A stretch of DNA of 64,000 nucleotides from positions 62,001-126,000 of the forward strand of contig JAIOYW010000005.1 of assembly GCA_021740915.1 (NCBI GenBank), written 5' to 3'. Below, in pieces: positions 27,893-39,200 of this stretch. This stretch comes from Ignavibacteriales bacterium. Its GTDB lineage: Bacteria > Bacteroidota > Ignavibacteria > Ignavibacteriales > Melioribacteraceae. Below the pieces are notes generated by a model. It worked only from the letters and a program-made list of their open reading frames with translations, was not told the origin of the DNA and made no database searches. Made by a program: the position numbers and the translations under genes. Position 1 is the first letter of the stretch. Every line of letters starts with the position of its first letter.

Positions 27893-28810
27893 TTAGTCGA
27901 TAATTTTTGCAATTCTATTTAACCTAATCGTGGAAAGCAATCCAAAAATATCACTGAAAGGCACACCAGGATTCCATGACCAATAAATCATCATAGCCTC
28001 TCCCAGAATATTCCTTCTTGGGACAAATCCCCAATAACGGCTGTCTGCGCTATCATCACGATTATCTCCTAATACGAAGTAATAGTCATCATTGAAAACA
28101 TAATCATCACAATACTCACCGTTGATATTAATACTATCGCCTTCAATCAATACAACACGCCTGCCAAAATCCCTGTCGATCAGTGTTCGATAAATTTCAA
28201 TATTTTCTATTGTGAGTCCAACACTCTGTCCATTAGCAGGAATTACCAGCGGCCCATAATTATCAGCGTTCCAATTGCTTTTTCTTGGAAAAATATTTTG
28301 ATCAGGAATACTGGCAGGAATTGTATATCTTCTAATATGCTGAATACCCGGGAATTTTTCTGCCGCTTCACCGTTAATATAAACCACTTTATCAATAATC
28401 TGCAAAGTATCTCCGGGTAAGGCAGCGCAACGCTTCACATAATTAGTAAAATCATCATGAAATATTTCATCCCGGTCACCGGGATACTCAAAAACAATAA
28501 CATCATTCCTTTCCGGCTCCCTGATAAATGGAAAACTGAAATGTGGTACCCGAATATCAGTAAAAGGAATATTCCTTGGAGAGGATGATCCATAAACAAA
28601 TTTATTTACGAAGAGAAAATCGCCGGTAAGAATAGTCCCCTCCATAGAAGCCGTGGGGACTCGTGAAGTTTCCAGAACAAATGTCTTAATAATAAGTGCG
28701 GCAAAAAGTGCAATGGCAAAATTTCTTATGAAGTGGAGTAACTTCCTGCCAATTTTGTTATTACGAGCAGTTTCTTTATTTAAAAAATATTTTTTTAGGA
28801 GATATATCAA
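27893..28810 (-). CDS. lepB: Signal peptidase I, first tandem copy
   Basis: 305 residues. Ser55 in VPTASMEGTI and Lys126 in YVKRCAALPGD make the catalytic dyad at exactly the positions of its neighbour, and GDNRDDSADSRYWGFVP closes the active site. The N-terminal anchor is about residues 30-48. It follows lepA by 34 bp on the same strand, the classic lepA-lepB order. Exported T9SS cargo first needs Sec signal removal, so the duplicate may reflect heavy secretion load. Any division of labour between the copies is unknown. Confidence 0.96.
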   Translation of the reverse strand: MIYLLKKYFLNKETARNNKIGRKLLHFIRNFAIALFAALIIKTFVLETSRVPTASMEGTILTGDFLFVNKFVYGSSSPRNIPFTDIRVPHFSFPFIREPERNDVIVFEYPGDRDEIFHDDFTNYVKRCAALPGDTLQIIDKVVYINGEAAEKFPGIQHIRRYTIPASIPDQNIFPRKSNWNADNYGPLVIPANGQSVGLTIENIEIYRTLIDRDFGRRVVLIEGDSININGEYCDDYVFNDDYYFVLGDNRDDSADSRYWGFVPRRNILGEAMMIYWSWNPGVPFSDIFGLLSTIRLNRIAKIID

Positions 28811-28844
28811 GGACGATCCAAAGATTTATTGCTTATACAATAAA

Positions 28845-30638
28845 TTATTCTTCAAGTTGCAGGACTGCGAGGAAAGCTTCCTGCGGGATTTCAATATTTC
28901 CGACCTGTTTCATCCTTTTCTTCCCTTCCTTCTGTTTTTCTAGCAGTTTCCGCTTTCTGGTAATATCGCCGCCATAACATTTAGCTGTTACATTTTTGCG
29001 CAGGGCTTTTATATTGGTTCTTGAAATAACCTTTGTCCCGATAGCTGCCTGTACTGCAATTTCAAACATCTGACGTGGAATCAGATCCTTTAATTTATTA
29101 CATACTCGTCTTCCGTATTCAAATGATTTCGACCTGTGCACAATAACGGATAATGCATCCACAGGTTCACCGTTCAGCATAATATCAAGTTTAACCAAAT
29201 CACTGTCACGGTAATCCTTAAACTCATAATCCAAGGATGCATAACCCCTGGAAGTTGACTTCAGTTTATCATAAAAATCAAATATTATTTCAGATAGTGG
29301 AAATTCATACTGTATATCCGCCCTTGTGGGATCAATATAGGTAGTATTGATATAAACACCTCGTTTCTCCATTGCCAGTTTCATTATGTTGCCGACAAAT
29401 TCACTTGGTGTCACAATTTGAGCCCTTACATAAGGTTCTGCAATCCTTTCAATATGTCCGGCGTCAGGCATGTCCGCAGGATTGTCTATTACAATTTCTT
29501 CACCATTTTTTTTATACAAAATGTACTCGACGTTTGGCAGAGTGGTAACAATTGATTGATTGAACTCCCGCTCAAGCCGTTCCTGGATAATTTCCATATG
29601 CAGCATCCCAAGAAACCCGCAACGGAAACCAAAACCCAGAGCGACTGAGGTTTCAGGGACATAAAGCAATGATGAATCATTCAGTTTCAATTTATCCAGG
29701 GACTCTCTAAGATCTTCAAAATCATCGGAGTTCGTGGGGAATAACCCGCTATACACCATCGGTTTAATCTCCTGATAACCCGGGAGTGGTTCAGGCGCTC
29801 CTCCGCGGACAGAAGTGATTGTATCACCGACTTTAACATCATGAACATCTTTTATCCCGCCGATTACATAACCAACATTTCCGGCACTAAGTTCTTTGCT
29901 TTTGATTTTGCTTAATCTTAATGTGCCGACTTCTTCTGCCAAAAAATATTTATCATTTGCGAAACACCTAAGCTGATCCTTCTCGCGAATGGTGCCTTCA
30001 AACACTCTGACGTATGCTATAGCGCCCCGATAAGCATCAAATATTGAATCAAAGATCAGAGCTTTGAGAGGCTTTTCAGGATCGCCTTTGGGCGGCGGAA
30101 CTCTTTTTACAACAGCTTCGAGAATTTCCTCAATACCTAATCTCTGTTTTGCGCTCGCAAGAATTATCTCTTCTTTTTTGCATCCTAACAGATCAATCAC
30201 CTGCTGCGAAACTGCATCGACCATTGAACTTGGTAAATCTATTTTGTTTAGAACAGGTATTATTTCAAGCCCAGCTTCTACTGCAAGATACAGATTGCTT
30301 ATTGTTTGTGCTTCAACCCCTTGTGCGGCATCAACAATTAATAATGCGCCTTCGCAGGCTGCTAATGAACGTGAGACTTCATATGTAAAATCGACATGTC
30401 CAGGTGTATCAATTAGATTGAGGATGTAATTCTCTCCGCTACGGGCTTTGTATTTCATCTGGATAGCGTGAGATTTTATTGTGATTCCGCGCTCCCGCTC
30501 CAAATCCATACTATCCAGCAGTTGTTCTTTCTCTTCTCTTACCGAAATCGTTTTTGTAAAAGAAAGGAGCCCATCGGCAATAGTTGACTTACCGTGATCT
30601 ATATGAGCAATGATGCAAAAATTTCTTATATTTTCCAT
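28845..30638 (-). CDS. lepA: Elongation factor 4 (LepA), back-translocating GTPase
   Basis: Ribosome-bound translational GTPase, 597 residues, the family length. The GTP loop is [10 protein letters not shown] (about 9-18), switch II is DTPGHVDF, and NKID is the guanine motif. The LepA-specific C-terminal domain ends with KAKCYGGD-like [22 protein letters not shown] blocks (read in two parts: [10 protein letters not shown] and [11 protein letters not shown]). It is first in the run with the two lepB genes. The 246-bp space upstream to the divergent phosphoesterase gene must hold both promoters. Confidence 0.98.
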   Translation of the reverse strand: MENIRNFCIIAHIDHGKSTIADGLLSFTKTISVREEKEQLLDSMDLERERGITIKSHAIQMKYKARSGENYILNLIDTPGHVDFTYEVSRSLAACEGALLIVDAAQGVEAQTISNLYLAVEAGLEIIPVLNKIDLPSSMVDAVSQQVIDLLGCKKEEIILASAKQRLGIEEILEAVVKRVPPPKGDPEKPLKALIFDSIFDAYRGAIAYVRVFEGTIREKDQLRCFANDKYFLAEEVGTLRLSKIKSKELSAGNVGYVIGGIKDVHDVKVGDTITSVRGGAPEPLPGYQEIKPMVYSGLFPTNSDDFEDLRESLDKLKLNDSSLLYVPETSVALGFGFRCGFLGMLHMEIIQERLEREFNQSIVTTLPNVEYILYKKNGEEIVIDNPADMPDAGHIERIAEPYVRAQIVTPSEFVGNIMKLAMEKRGVYINTTYIDPTRADIQYEFPLSEIIFDFYDKLKSTSRGYASLDYEFKDYRDSDLVKLDIMLNGEPVDALSVIVHRSKSFEYGRRVCNKLKDLIPRQMFEIAVQAAIGTKVISRTNIKALRKNVTAKCYGGDITRKRKLLEKQKEGKKRMKQVGNIEIPQEAFLAVLQLEE

Positions 30639-30884
30639 GTGCCGTAAAATTTAAACTTATAAAATAACCATACTACTGAGCAATTACAATCTGATTTGCC
30701 TCTTTGCATTAAAACAATAGAATATCAAATCAATTTAGCATGATTTCGGAGAAAAAATGCAGAGTTTTATCAGTTTAGGCATATGAATTCTTTTGAGTGG
30801 TTGATATTTTAATTACGGACAAAATTTTTAATCCTATAAATTTTCGAATAAAATAGTTCTGGCAACAGAAAGTAAACTAAAAAA

Positions 30885-32768
30885 ATGAAATTTGATTCAA
30901 ATAATCTTAAGTCATCGCACAAAATGCTTTTTGCTATTATTTATCTGATCCTGATCTCAGCAATATCAAAACCTGTCGAATCCAATGACTACAAATTTGC
31001 TTGGATAACCGATACACATATTGGATATAAAAATGCTGATCTGGAACTTGACTCCGCAATAGCTCTGATTAATATGGATAACAGCTACAAATTCGTTATA
31101 GTTTCGGGAGACATAACCGAGAAAGGAAAAAACGAGGAGCTTGAAAAAGCCAAAGAAATACTCGATAAACTCAGGGTAAAATACTACGTGCTGCCAGGGA
31201 ACCATGATACTAAATGGTCAAGTTCCTGCGGAACAAAATTCCTTGAATTGTGGAAAGATGACAAATTCAGTTTTGAAATTGAGGGTTCTCTTTTTATCGG
31301 CCTAAATACTGGAATATTATGGAAAGGTGGAGGAGGGCATCTCTCTCCTGAAGATATTTCCTGGACAAGTGAGTTAGTTTCAAAATCCAAAGCGAAAGAT
31401 TTTATGGTTTTCACTCATCATCCATTAGATGGTGAAACTGATAACTGGTTCAAATTAACTAATATTTTTGCAGACGACAATGTTCTCTACCATTCAGGGC
31501 ACTATCACGTTAACAAATTATTTAGTGATTTTGATTTTAATAATGTACTGGCAAGGTCAAACCTGAGTAAGAATAACGATTCTTGGGGTTTTACAGCTGT
31601 TACTGTCACAAACGATTCGGTTCATTATGCTGAAGTTGAACGAGACGGAATAATCAATAATTGGCTTTCCATAAGTCGTGTTGATACAATTTCTTTTACC
31701 CGCATTGATTCTTTACAATACTATTCCAAAGATATTGAGGTAAACTGGATTCATGATAACTTCAAAAGTCTTCTGGCACCGATAGAATATTACGATTCAA
31801 AAATCCTGGTCGGAACACTCTCTGGAGAACTTTTGAGCTACGATGATAAGGGTGAAAAGCTCTGGACTTACAAAAGTCCCGGAAAAATTATCAACAAACC
31901 TGTTTCGGCGGATGGTATTGTTGCATATGCCTCGGCGCCAGGGGATTTGATAACTCTTGATGAAAAGTCAGGGGAAAACATAATGGCTATTGGATTCGAA
32001 AATCTTATTACTTCAGGTCTTGCTATACTGGACTATAGATGGGATAAGCGATTAATGGTGCCAAAAGAATCGGAATCTCAGTCCGCAGTGCTTTTTGCTA
32101 CTTCTGATGGAACTCTTCATTGTTATGATCTTGAAACTCTTGAGCAGATTTGGAAGAATAAGATCAGTTCCGGAATGATCGAGTCCACACCTCTGATCTG
32201 GAATGATCGAATTTATTTCGGTGCATGGGATGGGACATTCTATTGTGTTGAAGCAAAAACCGGACTTGTTATTTGGAAGTGGAGTAATAATCCATCTTTC
32301 TATTATAGCCCGGCAGCATGTCCTCCTGTTACCGATGGCAGAAATATTTACTTTACAACTCCGGATAAAAAAGTCCATTCAATTGAAATGCTTATCGGTA
32401 AGACAAACTGGACTGTCGAAAAAACCAGTGCGTGGGAATCAATCGGCTTGTCGGATGATAAAAAAGCTATATATATAAAAGGAATTGATGGGAAAATTTC
32501 AATTATAGATGCAAAGTCAGGCAAAATAAAAAAAACAATTAAAGCTTTTAATGATATTGATACCCTGCCCTCAAATTTATATCAGGCTGGGGATAACATA
32601 ATTCTTGCATCAAAAAACGGACATTTATATAAAATAGATAAAAAATTTAACGTGACATCGGTTTTATTTCTAGGCGATTCCCGAATTCACTCGTTGATCA
32701 AAACCGGCAAGAAAAGTTTTATTGCGGCAAATATGGATGGTTCAATCATTTCTTTTAACCTGAGGTAA
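30885..32768 (+). CDS. Secreted metallophosphoesterase fused to a PQQ-type beta-propeller
   Basis: 627 residues. A hydrophobic signal segment (about 13-31) precedes the calcineurin-like phosphoesterase domain (about 35-260). Metal ligands are in TDTHIG (Asp-x-His), SGDITEKG, PGNHDTKW, FTHHPLDG and SGHYHVN. From about 300 to 627 there are repeated propeller blades with W/Y-acidic turns of PQQ type (KLWTYKSPG, QIWKNKISSG, VIWKWSNNP, TNWTVEKTS). It likely hydrolyses phosphomono- or diesters outside the cytoplasm, the propeller acting as a binding scaffold. No C-terminal sorting domain is present. It is followed 4 bp later by the HAD phosphatase, so the two may process phosphoesters together. Confidence 0.85.
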   Translation: MKFDSNNLKSSHKMLFAIIYLILISAISKPVESNDYKFAWITDTHIGYKNADLELDSAIALINMDNSYKFVIVSGDITEKGKNEELEKAKEILDKLRVKYYVLPGNHDTKWSSSCGTKFLELWKDDKFSFEIEGSLFIGLNTGILWKGGGGHLSPEDISWTSELVSKSKAKDFMVFTHHPLDGETDNWFKLTNIFADDNVLYHSGHYHVNKLFSDFDFNNVLARSNLSKNNDSWGFTAVTVTNDSVHYAEVERDGIINNWLSISRVDTISFTRIDSLQYYSKDIEVNWIHDNFKSLLAPIEYYDSKILVGTLSGELLSYDDKGEKLWTYKSPGKIINKPVSADGIVAYASAPGDLITLDEKSGENIMAIGFENLITSGLAILDYRWDKRLMVPKESESQSAVLFATSDGTLHCYDLETLEQIWKNKISSGMIESTPLIWNDRIYFGAWDGTFYCVEAKTGLVIWKWSNNPSFYYSPAACPPVTDGRNIYFTTPDKKVHSIEMLIGKTNWTVEKTSAWESIGLSDDKKAIYIKGIDGKISIIDAKSGKIKKTIKAFNDIDTLPSNLYQAGDNIILASKNGHLYKIDKKFNVTSVLFLGDSRIHSLIKTGKKSFIAANMDGSIISFNLR

Positions 32769-32772
32769 TTAC

Positions 32773-33417
32773 TTGGCATACCAGGGATTCATTTTCGATA
32801 TTGATGGAACACTTACCGCCACAGGCGATCTGATCATCAGTTCATTCAATCATGTCACAGAAAAATACATGAAACGTTCTTACACTCTGAATGAAATTAT
32901 TGATTTTTTCGGTCCGACAGAAGAGACAATTATCAGGCAATTAATGGAAAAAGATTTCGATGCAGCACAAATTGATTACTTCAGTTTTTACAGTGCGAAT
33001 CATAGCACTATGGTCAATGTTTATGCAGGACTTGAAGATGTACTAAAGTCAATTAAAAAGAAAGGATATCCATTAGGGATTTATACCGGGAAAGGCAGGC
33101 GGAGTACATTGATCACTCTTAAGGAAACTGGTTTGAGCAGGTATTTTGACCATGTAATGACAGGCGATGATGTGAAAACCCATAAACCAAGTCCAGAAGG
33201 AATACTCTCCTTTGCTGAGAAGTATCATCTGAATACTGATGAAATACTGTTCGTTGGAGATTCAATCCATGATATTAAAGCAGCCCGGAATTCCGGATGT
33301 CATATTGCTTCAGTTTTGTGGGACAGTTATGGAAAGGAAGAGGTCGAAAAATCGGGAAGCGATTATTACTTCTATACAGTAGATGAATTTGCAATATTTG
33401 TCAATTCACTAATTTAA
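32773..33417 (+). CDS. HAD-superfamily hydrolase (phosphoglycolate-phosphatase-like)
   Basis: 214 residues with HAD motif I FDIDGTLT (Asp9 nucleophile, Asp11), a helical cap domain (about 17-80), motif II YTGKGRRST, motif III Lys in THKPSPEG and motif IV VGDSIHDI. This is the Gph/PgmB-type subfamily, and the substrate is not evident. The start is TTG, supported by GAGG seven nt upstream inside the end of the previous gene. It is coupled with the metallophosphoesterase, 4 bp upstream. Confidence 0.92.
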   Translation: MAYQGFIFDIDGTLTATGDLIISSFNHVTEKYMKRSYTLNEIIDFFGPTEETIIRQLMEKDFDAAQIDYFSFYSANHSTMVNVYAGLEDVLKSIKKKGYPLGIYTGKGRRSTLITLKETGLSRYFDHVMTGDDVKTHKPSPEGILSFAEKYHLNTDEILFVGDSIHDIKAARNSGCHIASVLWDSYGKEEVEKSGSDYYFYTVDEFAIFVNSLI

Positions 33418-33471
33418 TTCTGATTCTCTGTGATTATTTCATTGTGATCAAATAAACAAATCGAAACTAAC

Positions 33472-33513
33472 AAAAAGTTATCCTGCCGAATCAAAGCTAA
33501 ATCCGGCAGGATA
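33472..33513 (-). terminator. Intrinsic terminator after the beta-barrel gene
   Basis: A 10-bp perfect stem (TATCCTGCCG at 33479-33488 with CGGCAGGATA at 33504-33513) has a 15-nt loop. On the minus strand five T follow at 33476-33472. It lies just past the stop of the beta-barrel gene at 33536, and may also serve the convergent HAD gene weakly. Confidence 0.75.
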
Positions 33514-33535
33514 TATTAAATGATTGCGAAATATA

Positions 33536-34873
33536 TCACATTCCGAGAGGATAAATAAATGAGATTCTTGGCTCAACTTTTTTCTGTGGCACATAAGATA
33601 TCACATTATCATCAGCATCCCTCATTGGAGTAAATGTCCAGGTATAAACAAACGAAACGAGCAAATAACTCATTGGCTTATAACCAAATTCAGCAAACAT
33701 AAATGTTCTGTCATCAACCTTAAATATTGCTGACTCATTTCCGATTCCTGCCTTGTCATATCCGGCACGGGCAACAAATGGTGCTTGCTTTGGTGATATA
33801 TCGGCAGACAAGTGTAAGATTCCGCTGTTGGGTGCTTTGTCAAGTCTCTGATAACTTCCAAGAATATTCAGCAAGCCAAGTAAACCGATCTGCAGTTCAC
33901 CATAATTACCGTTTCCGATATTCGTCGCAGCAAGGAGCAATGAAGCCTTTGACTGCACATTCCCATCGACAGGATTAAAATTTAATCTTTCGATTTCATA
34001 TAATGAGTTGAAATAACTCGGAATGTACTGATCATTATTAAAACGTTTTTCGAATTTAAGGCTGGCAGTTAGAAGACCCAGACCATTTAATGCAAGTTTT
34101 GTACCAGCTGCGCTGCCGCTTCCATAATCTGCAATTTTCGAATAATCAAAATAAATATCCCAGTTAAAGGCTCCTGTTTTAACTATTGGCAGCCCAAGAT
34201 CAAAACCATAAATAGTCATCGACCCATTTTCTACAGGATCGAATTGTCCGGTATTTGCATTTATTACCGACGATGTAACATTGGAACGCTTGTCCATATC
34301 AGTCGCTACTGTGGCGCCAACTTCAAGATTTCCCAGGACAGGAATTTTTGACAAGGCTGTAAATTGCAGCGGGCGGATATAGCCCCTGAAACCTAATAAC
34401 CCTGATTGAAGAAAATTTCCGTAAACAGTTTCGAATCCAAATTTGTTAAAATCAACATCAAGTTCAAGACCTACCTTTCGGGTGTCAAAACTAGTACTAT
34501 TATTATACAAATATACAATGGAACCATGTCCTAATGTTGCATAGTCAAGAGCACCCAGCCTGGCATAAACCGGGTCACCTTTGAAACCATAACGCAAATA
34601 ACGAATAATGCTAAGATAATCACTAAATTCATTATAGTTTTCCTTCCTAAGGCTGCCAGATTTATCAAAATCAAGCCTAAGATCAAGTCCAAGCCCTATT
34701 TTCGAAAACGAAAACTCAGGGAAAATTCTGAAGGAATAATACGGATCCCCGTCTATCCATGACATTCCTAATCCCCCGCCAACATATCCTTCTTTATCTT
34801 TAAGATTGGGATGTTGAGCAAAGAAATTGTTCGTTAAAAAAACAAACAGCATTAATAACAACATTTTTTTCAT
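33536..34873 (-). CDS. Outer-membrane beta-barrel protein of unknown function
   Basis: 445 residues with a clean signal peptide ending FFAQ (about 20). The rest alternates polar and hydrophobic residues in many amphipathic strands with Gly- and Asn-rich turns, and the C-terminus ends in aromatic strands (FAEFGYKPMSYLLVSFVYTW, then PRISFIYPLGM). It appears to be a barrel in the outer membrane. I do not recognise the family or its cargo. It is divergent from the SGNH hydrolase and has its own terminator. Confidence 0.72.
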   Translation of the reverse strand: MKKMLLLMLFVFLTNNFFAQHPNLKDKEGYVGGGLGMSWIDGDPYYSFRIFPEFSFSKIGLGLDLRLDFDKSGSLRKENYNEFSDYLSIIRYLRYGFKGDPVYARLGALDYATLGHGSIVYLYNNSTSFDTRKVGLELDVDFNKFGFETVYGNFLQSGLLGFRGYIRPLQFTALSKIPVLGNLEVGATVATDMDKRSNVTSSVINANTGQFDPVENGSMTIYGFDLGLPIVKTGAFNWDIYFDYSKIADYGSGSAAGTKLALNGLGLLTASLKFEKRFNNDQYIPSYFNSLYEIERLNFNPVDGNVQSKASLLLAATNIGNGNYGELQIGLLGLLNILGSYQRLDKAPNSGILHLSADISPKQAPFVARAGYDKAGIGNESAIFKVDDRTFMFAEFGYKPMSYLLVSFVYTWTFTPMRDADDNVISYVPQKKVEPRISFIYPLGM

Positions 34874-35003
34874 TATTTTAACTCCGTAGTGTGTAGAAAT
34901 TCTAAAATATTAATATAAAAAAACGTTTAATCACACCTCAAATTATTTTAATGATAACGGTATTTTTACCTGCAATGTAATTATCTATTAAAGCCCAGAG
35001 AAA

Positions 35004-36104
35004 ATGTTTCTATCAAATTTGTTAAAAAATCTTCTTCTCGTGATCGCAGGAATCGCTTTAGGATTCGTGATGAGCGAGGGAATTCTAAGGATGTTTTTTT
35101 CCGAAAACATTGTTTTATTCCCAAGATTTCATGAATCTGTTTCCTATGGTGACTATATTCTGCGAAGACACATGCCAAATCAAAAATTTACTCATCAGAG
35201 TATCGAGGGCAGATGGGATTTTACAATTAATAACAAGGGATTTAGAAACTATCAAAATTCTGATTATTGGAAGAGTGAAGATATGATCAGAATCTTATCT
35301 GTTGGAGATTCACAGACACTCGGATTTGAGGTTTCACAGGATTCAACGTTCTCATCGCGGCTTGAAAATATGTTCAGGGATTCTGGTCACAAATGTGAGG
35401 TTTTAAATACCGGAGTATCCGGATTCAGTACAGCAGAAGAATTCGTTTTTCTTAAAGAAGAAGGATTAAAATATAAGCCCGATTTTGTTGTAATTGGCTT
35501 CTTCAATAATGATTATCAAGATAATTTACGAACAAAACTGTTCGGACTCAGAAATGACTCTCTAATCAATATTTCCTGGGAATATGCACCGGGGACTGAA
35601 ATTCAGCAATTATTATACAGTTTTTCTTTATTCAGGTGGCTGAGTTCAAATTCGTATTCCTATTCATTTATATTCAACAATGTATGGAATTACTTTAAAT
35701 CAAAGTCCATATCAAATGCGCATAATGAAAACCTGGAATATGCGGTAAGTATCGACACAAGTATTGAAGAATATGGGATTAAACTCACTGAAAAACTCCT
35801 TGAAAAAATATATGATGTCTGCTTAATTTATAAAGCAAAGCTGATCATAGTTGATATTCCGGCTATTAATTCGGAGGGACAGGCAGTTGCATCATTGGAT
35901 TTAATTCAAAAAAATCATCCCCGGAAATTCTGCGATATCCTGGTCAGTTTTGATCACCTAGTCTCTGAAATTCATTCAACTGAAATTCATAGAAGATATG
36001 GACATAGGCACATTTCTGAAAAAACCCATGAGGCTATTGCAAGAAATATTTTCGAAGCAATTCAACTAAACTTTCCTAAACAGCAAAATCCTCGAGGGGA
36101 ATAA
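35004..36104 (+). CDS. Membrane-anchored SGNH/GDSL-type hydrolase
   Basis: 366 residues. The N-terminal hydrophobic segment (about 6-24) is an anchor or signal. Block I is LSVGDSQTLGF (GDSxT, with the nucleophile Ser), block II is NTGVSGFST with its Gly, and block III is GFFNNDY with its Asn. The C-terminal block usually reads D-x-H; here it looks like GHRHIS, with His in place of the Asp and a downstream TH. It may therefore work as a dyad. Such proteins acylate or deacylate envelope sugars. It is next to but not obviously operonic with the glycan cluster (convergent with it). Confidence 0.75.
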   Translation: MFLSNLLKNLLLVIAGIALGFVMSEGILRMFFSENIVLFPRFHESVSYGDYILRRHMPNQKFTHQSIEGRWDFTINNKGFRNYQNSDYWKSEDMIRILSVGDSQTLGFEVSQDSTFSSRLENMFRDSGHKCEVLNTGVSGFSTAEEFVFLKEEGLKYKPDFVVIGFFNNDYQDNLRTKLFGLRNDSLINISWEYAPGTEIQQLLYSFSLFRWLSSNSYSYSFIFNNVWNYFKSKSISNAHNENLEYAVSIDTSIEEYGIKLTEKLLEKIYDVCLIYKAKLIIVDIPAINSEGQAVASLDLIQKNHPRKFCDILVSFDHLVSEIHSTEIHRRYGHRHISEKTHEAIARNIFEAIQLNFPKQQNPRGE

Positions 36105-36261
36105 AGCGATTCTATATTCACGATACAAAGGCACTCAAATAGAGATCGACCTGTATTTTTGCATGCACCGTTTATTATTCAATCGCCTTAGTATTATCTG
36201 CGAAAAATAATCAGAACACTATTCTTTAATGCCCAGCTAAAACACTTAAAGAATTGCGACT

Positions 36262-39200
36262 CTATTTTACTCTAGCAATTTTTATTGTCTCAACGACTGT
36301 TTCCTCCTCTCTTTTCATCACAATCTTGGCCAGATATACACCATTAGCAATAAAATCACCGTCCTGGTCACGTAAATCCCAATAAATTCTGTTGAAATCA
36401 TATTTTAGTTCAGAAGCTACGGGTTCAATTTCTCTTATTAGCCTTCCTGAAACTGAATAAATAAGGATTTTCAGTTCATCTGGCAACTGAGAAAGTCTGA
36501 ATGTAAAGAAAGTTTCTGTCTGAGCAGGATTAGGATAATTAAACAAGTCTATAAACTTAAGCTGATTGCTCACGGTGAAAATCTTTTTGTAACCATTCGA
36601 ATCAGCAAGATTACCACTCTGATCTGCCGCGAAAAGTGTCAGTTCATGGCGCCCATCAGAAAGTGATGGTGTGTATGTAATGCTCACTTTTGGATTCGAA
36701 GCACTATAATTGATTGTAAGATCATTATTCCCAGAATAATAAACCGGTTTATTATCGAGTCTTATTCTGATCGAATTTGTGTCAGTGATTGGGACTGATG
36801 AAGCATCAAAGAGATCAATCTGGATAGCCGGATGTGAACTAATATAATCGCCGTCAAAAACATCAGTACCATCAAAAGTTACCTTGAGAGTTGGTTTAGT
36901 GCTATCGCCAATAACATAAAATTTCTTTGAATATGAATTATTCTCCTTATACATCTCCTTAAGAGAATTCTCCGGATCAATTGTCACAGTAATCTTACGC
37001 TCACCCACTTCATAATTAGTATTAATATCAAGTTGCCGGTCAACTTTGCCTGCAGCATTAATTATTCCAATTATTTCATCAGACAAAACTTCCTTACTCG
37101 ACGCACTTCTTTCCATCTCAATTTTCACACGAACACTGTCTGCATTTGATGAACCAGAATTGAATACAGAATATTTGAATTCAAGCATTTCCCCTTGCTG
37201 CAAGGTATCCTGATTCACACTCACTCCTTCATAATTTGTACCTATCTCAGGCAAAGCGGAATAATTAATCCGTATAGAATTTATTTCAGGTGAAACTCCT
37301 TCGACTGATGCTTTAGCCTCAATAAGAAAGCGAAGTTCACTAAGACTGTCGCTATTTACAGAATTCAAATCTGCTGATGAATTTATGAGTGATAAAGCAT
37401 CCAGCGTATCAGTAAGTCCATTTTCATATTTCACCACGGGATAGATTCTTATACTGCTGCCGAGCGGCTGAATCAGGTCAGCGGACAGACTATTTGACTC
37501 AACAAAATAAGATAAAGGAAGACTGAGCATTTTGGCTGTCTCCTTAAATGCACTAAAATCATTTGCCAGAGTTATTGCCCCATTGTAAGGTCCCCTGACC
37601 TGTTCATCAAAGACTTGTGGAGTGGCACCAGTCATCGCAATAATAGCCCAGGACCCGCGAAACTGCAAAGAATCTATTTTTGTGCTACCGAGCCTGTTTT
37701 TCAAATTATCCCTTAAATTGGTGCTGAGGTTATTCCTGGCTTCATCTGCAACCCCAACCAATACTATTTTATTATCAGGGATTGATAATACAAAGTCTGC
37801 TAATTCCTGAACAGTAGTTGGATTTCCAAAAAGTTGGTACCAATTAACAGCATCAGCATTAAAAGTGACAGGATCAAAAACGCCGATTCCCATACCAGCA
37901 AAAAAAGAATTTGAGAGTAAATTGACTCCGTTTTTAGTAATAAGTGCATTAGCCCCTGCGTAATAACCTGCTGATAAAACTCCTAGCTCAATAGTGTCTC
38001 TTTTTATCTTTAAACTGTTTTCAGAATATTGGAAATTTTCAAGGATCTGATTACTGAATGCAAGTGAATCGCCCAGGAAAAAATCACCGCTGCCGCTATT
38101 AAAAAATGAAAACTTTTCTCCCCAGTCTGAGTCACCCTTAATTCTGTATCTAAGCCATGTTCTGGCTTTATCTGATGGTGAAAATAAAATCTTGGTAAAG
38201 AATGGCTCGGCTTTCTTTTCAAATTGCTGAAAATCCTGTGTGAAATTGAAATCAGATGCTCTCTGTACTTCATAAACAACAGAATCTGCTCTTTCATCGA
38301 ATGGATTTAAAACTCTGAAATTGTTTGCAGAAGCATTTTCAAATTCGTAAAGGGTTAAATTTTTTGATTTAGTTGAATTGACCAGAAGGGAGTTCTCATA
38401 ATAATTATTGTTTTCATTCAACTCTATAATTTCTGATCTGGCATCAACCGAAAATTGGAAATTATGAATACCTGAAGAATCCTTCACAGAGAAACTTAAA
38501 TTAATCGATTCGATATAATCCGGAATCTTTATTCTGCGAGAAAATGTCTGGATTTCACGTCCCTTAAAAAAATGAGATGTTTTCAGTTCCATACTGTCAT
38601 TTGAAGCCAATCCAATATTTCTAATTGTCCAAAGAAATTTGACGGAATCGGTCTGGTCATTTAATCTATCATTAATGAGTACGATATCTGCAGCATTGAT
38701 CTCCAGATCCGGTTTATCTGGTAAACGAATTTGTAAACTTGGATCGCCCATCAGCAGTGAAGTATAAGCAAAAATACGATTCGTTTGCGACAAACCATTC
38801 TGCTGAAATAACTTTATTTTACTTCCAAGATGTGCAGCTGCCGCAACTGTATTTCCTTCGAGTAAAAGGGATTCATAAAAATAGACAGGAGTGGAGGTTG
38901 AAGTTGAAAAGAAGCCAAGTGATGAATTACCAATATAGCCGAGCGCATTTCCATCCTCTTCCAATACAAATCTTTCTCCGAAAGCTGTGATATCCGGCTC
39001 TGCAAACTTATTCGTCGAACATCCAAAATCTGTCATCATTGCATGTTTGCCAGATTCACTTTTTAATTGTTTGGTATCGCTAATTGAATTATCCCATGTC
39101 GCTGTTCCCGAATGTCCTATATAGGAGACAATCAGACTGCCTTTTTTGATTGTTTCATTAAACTCCGCCGGTGTGTAAGGGCCAAAGTCTGAAACAGGTG

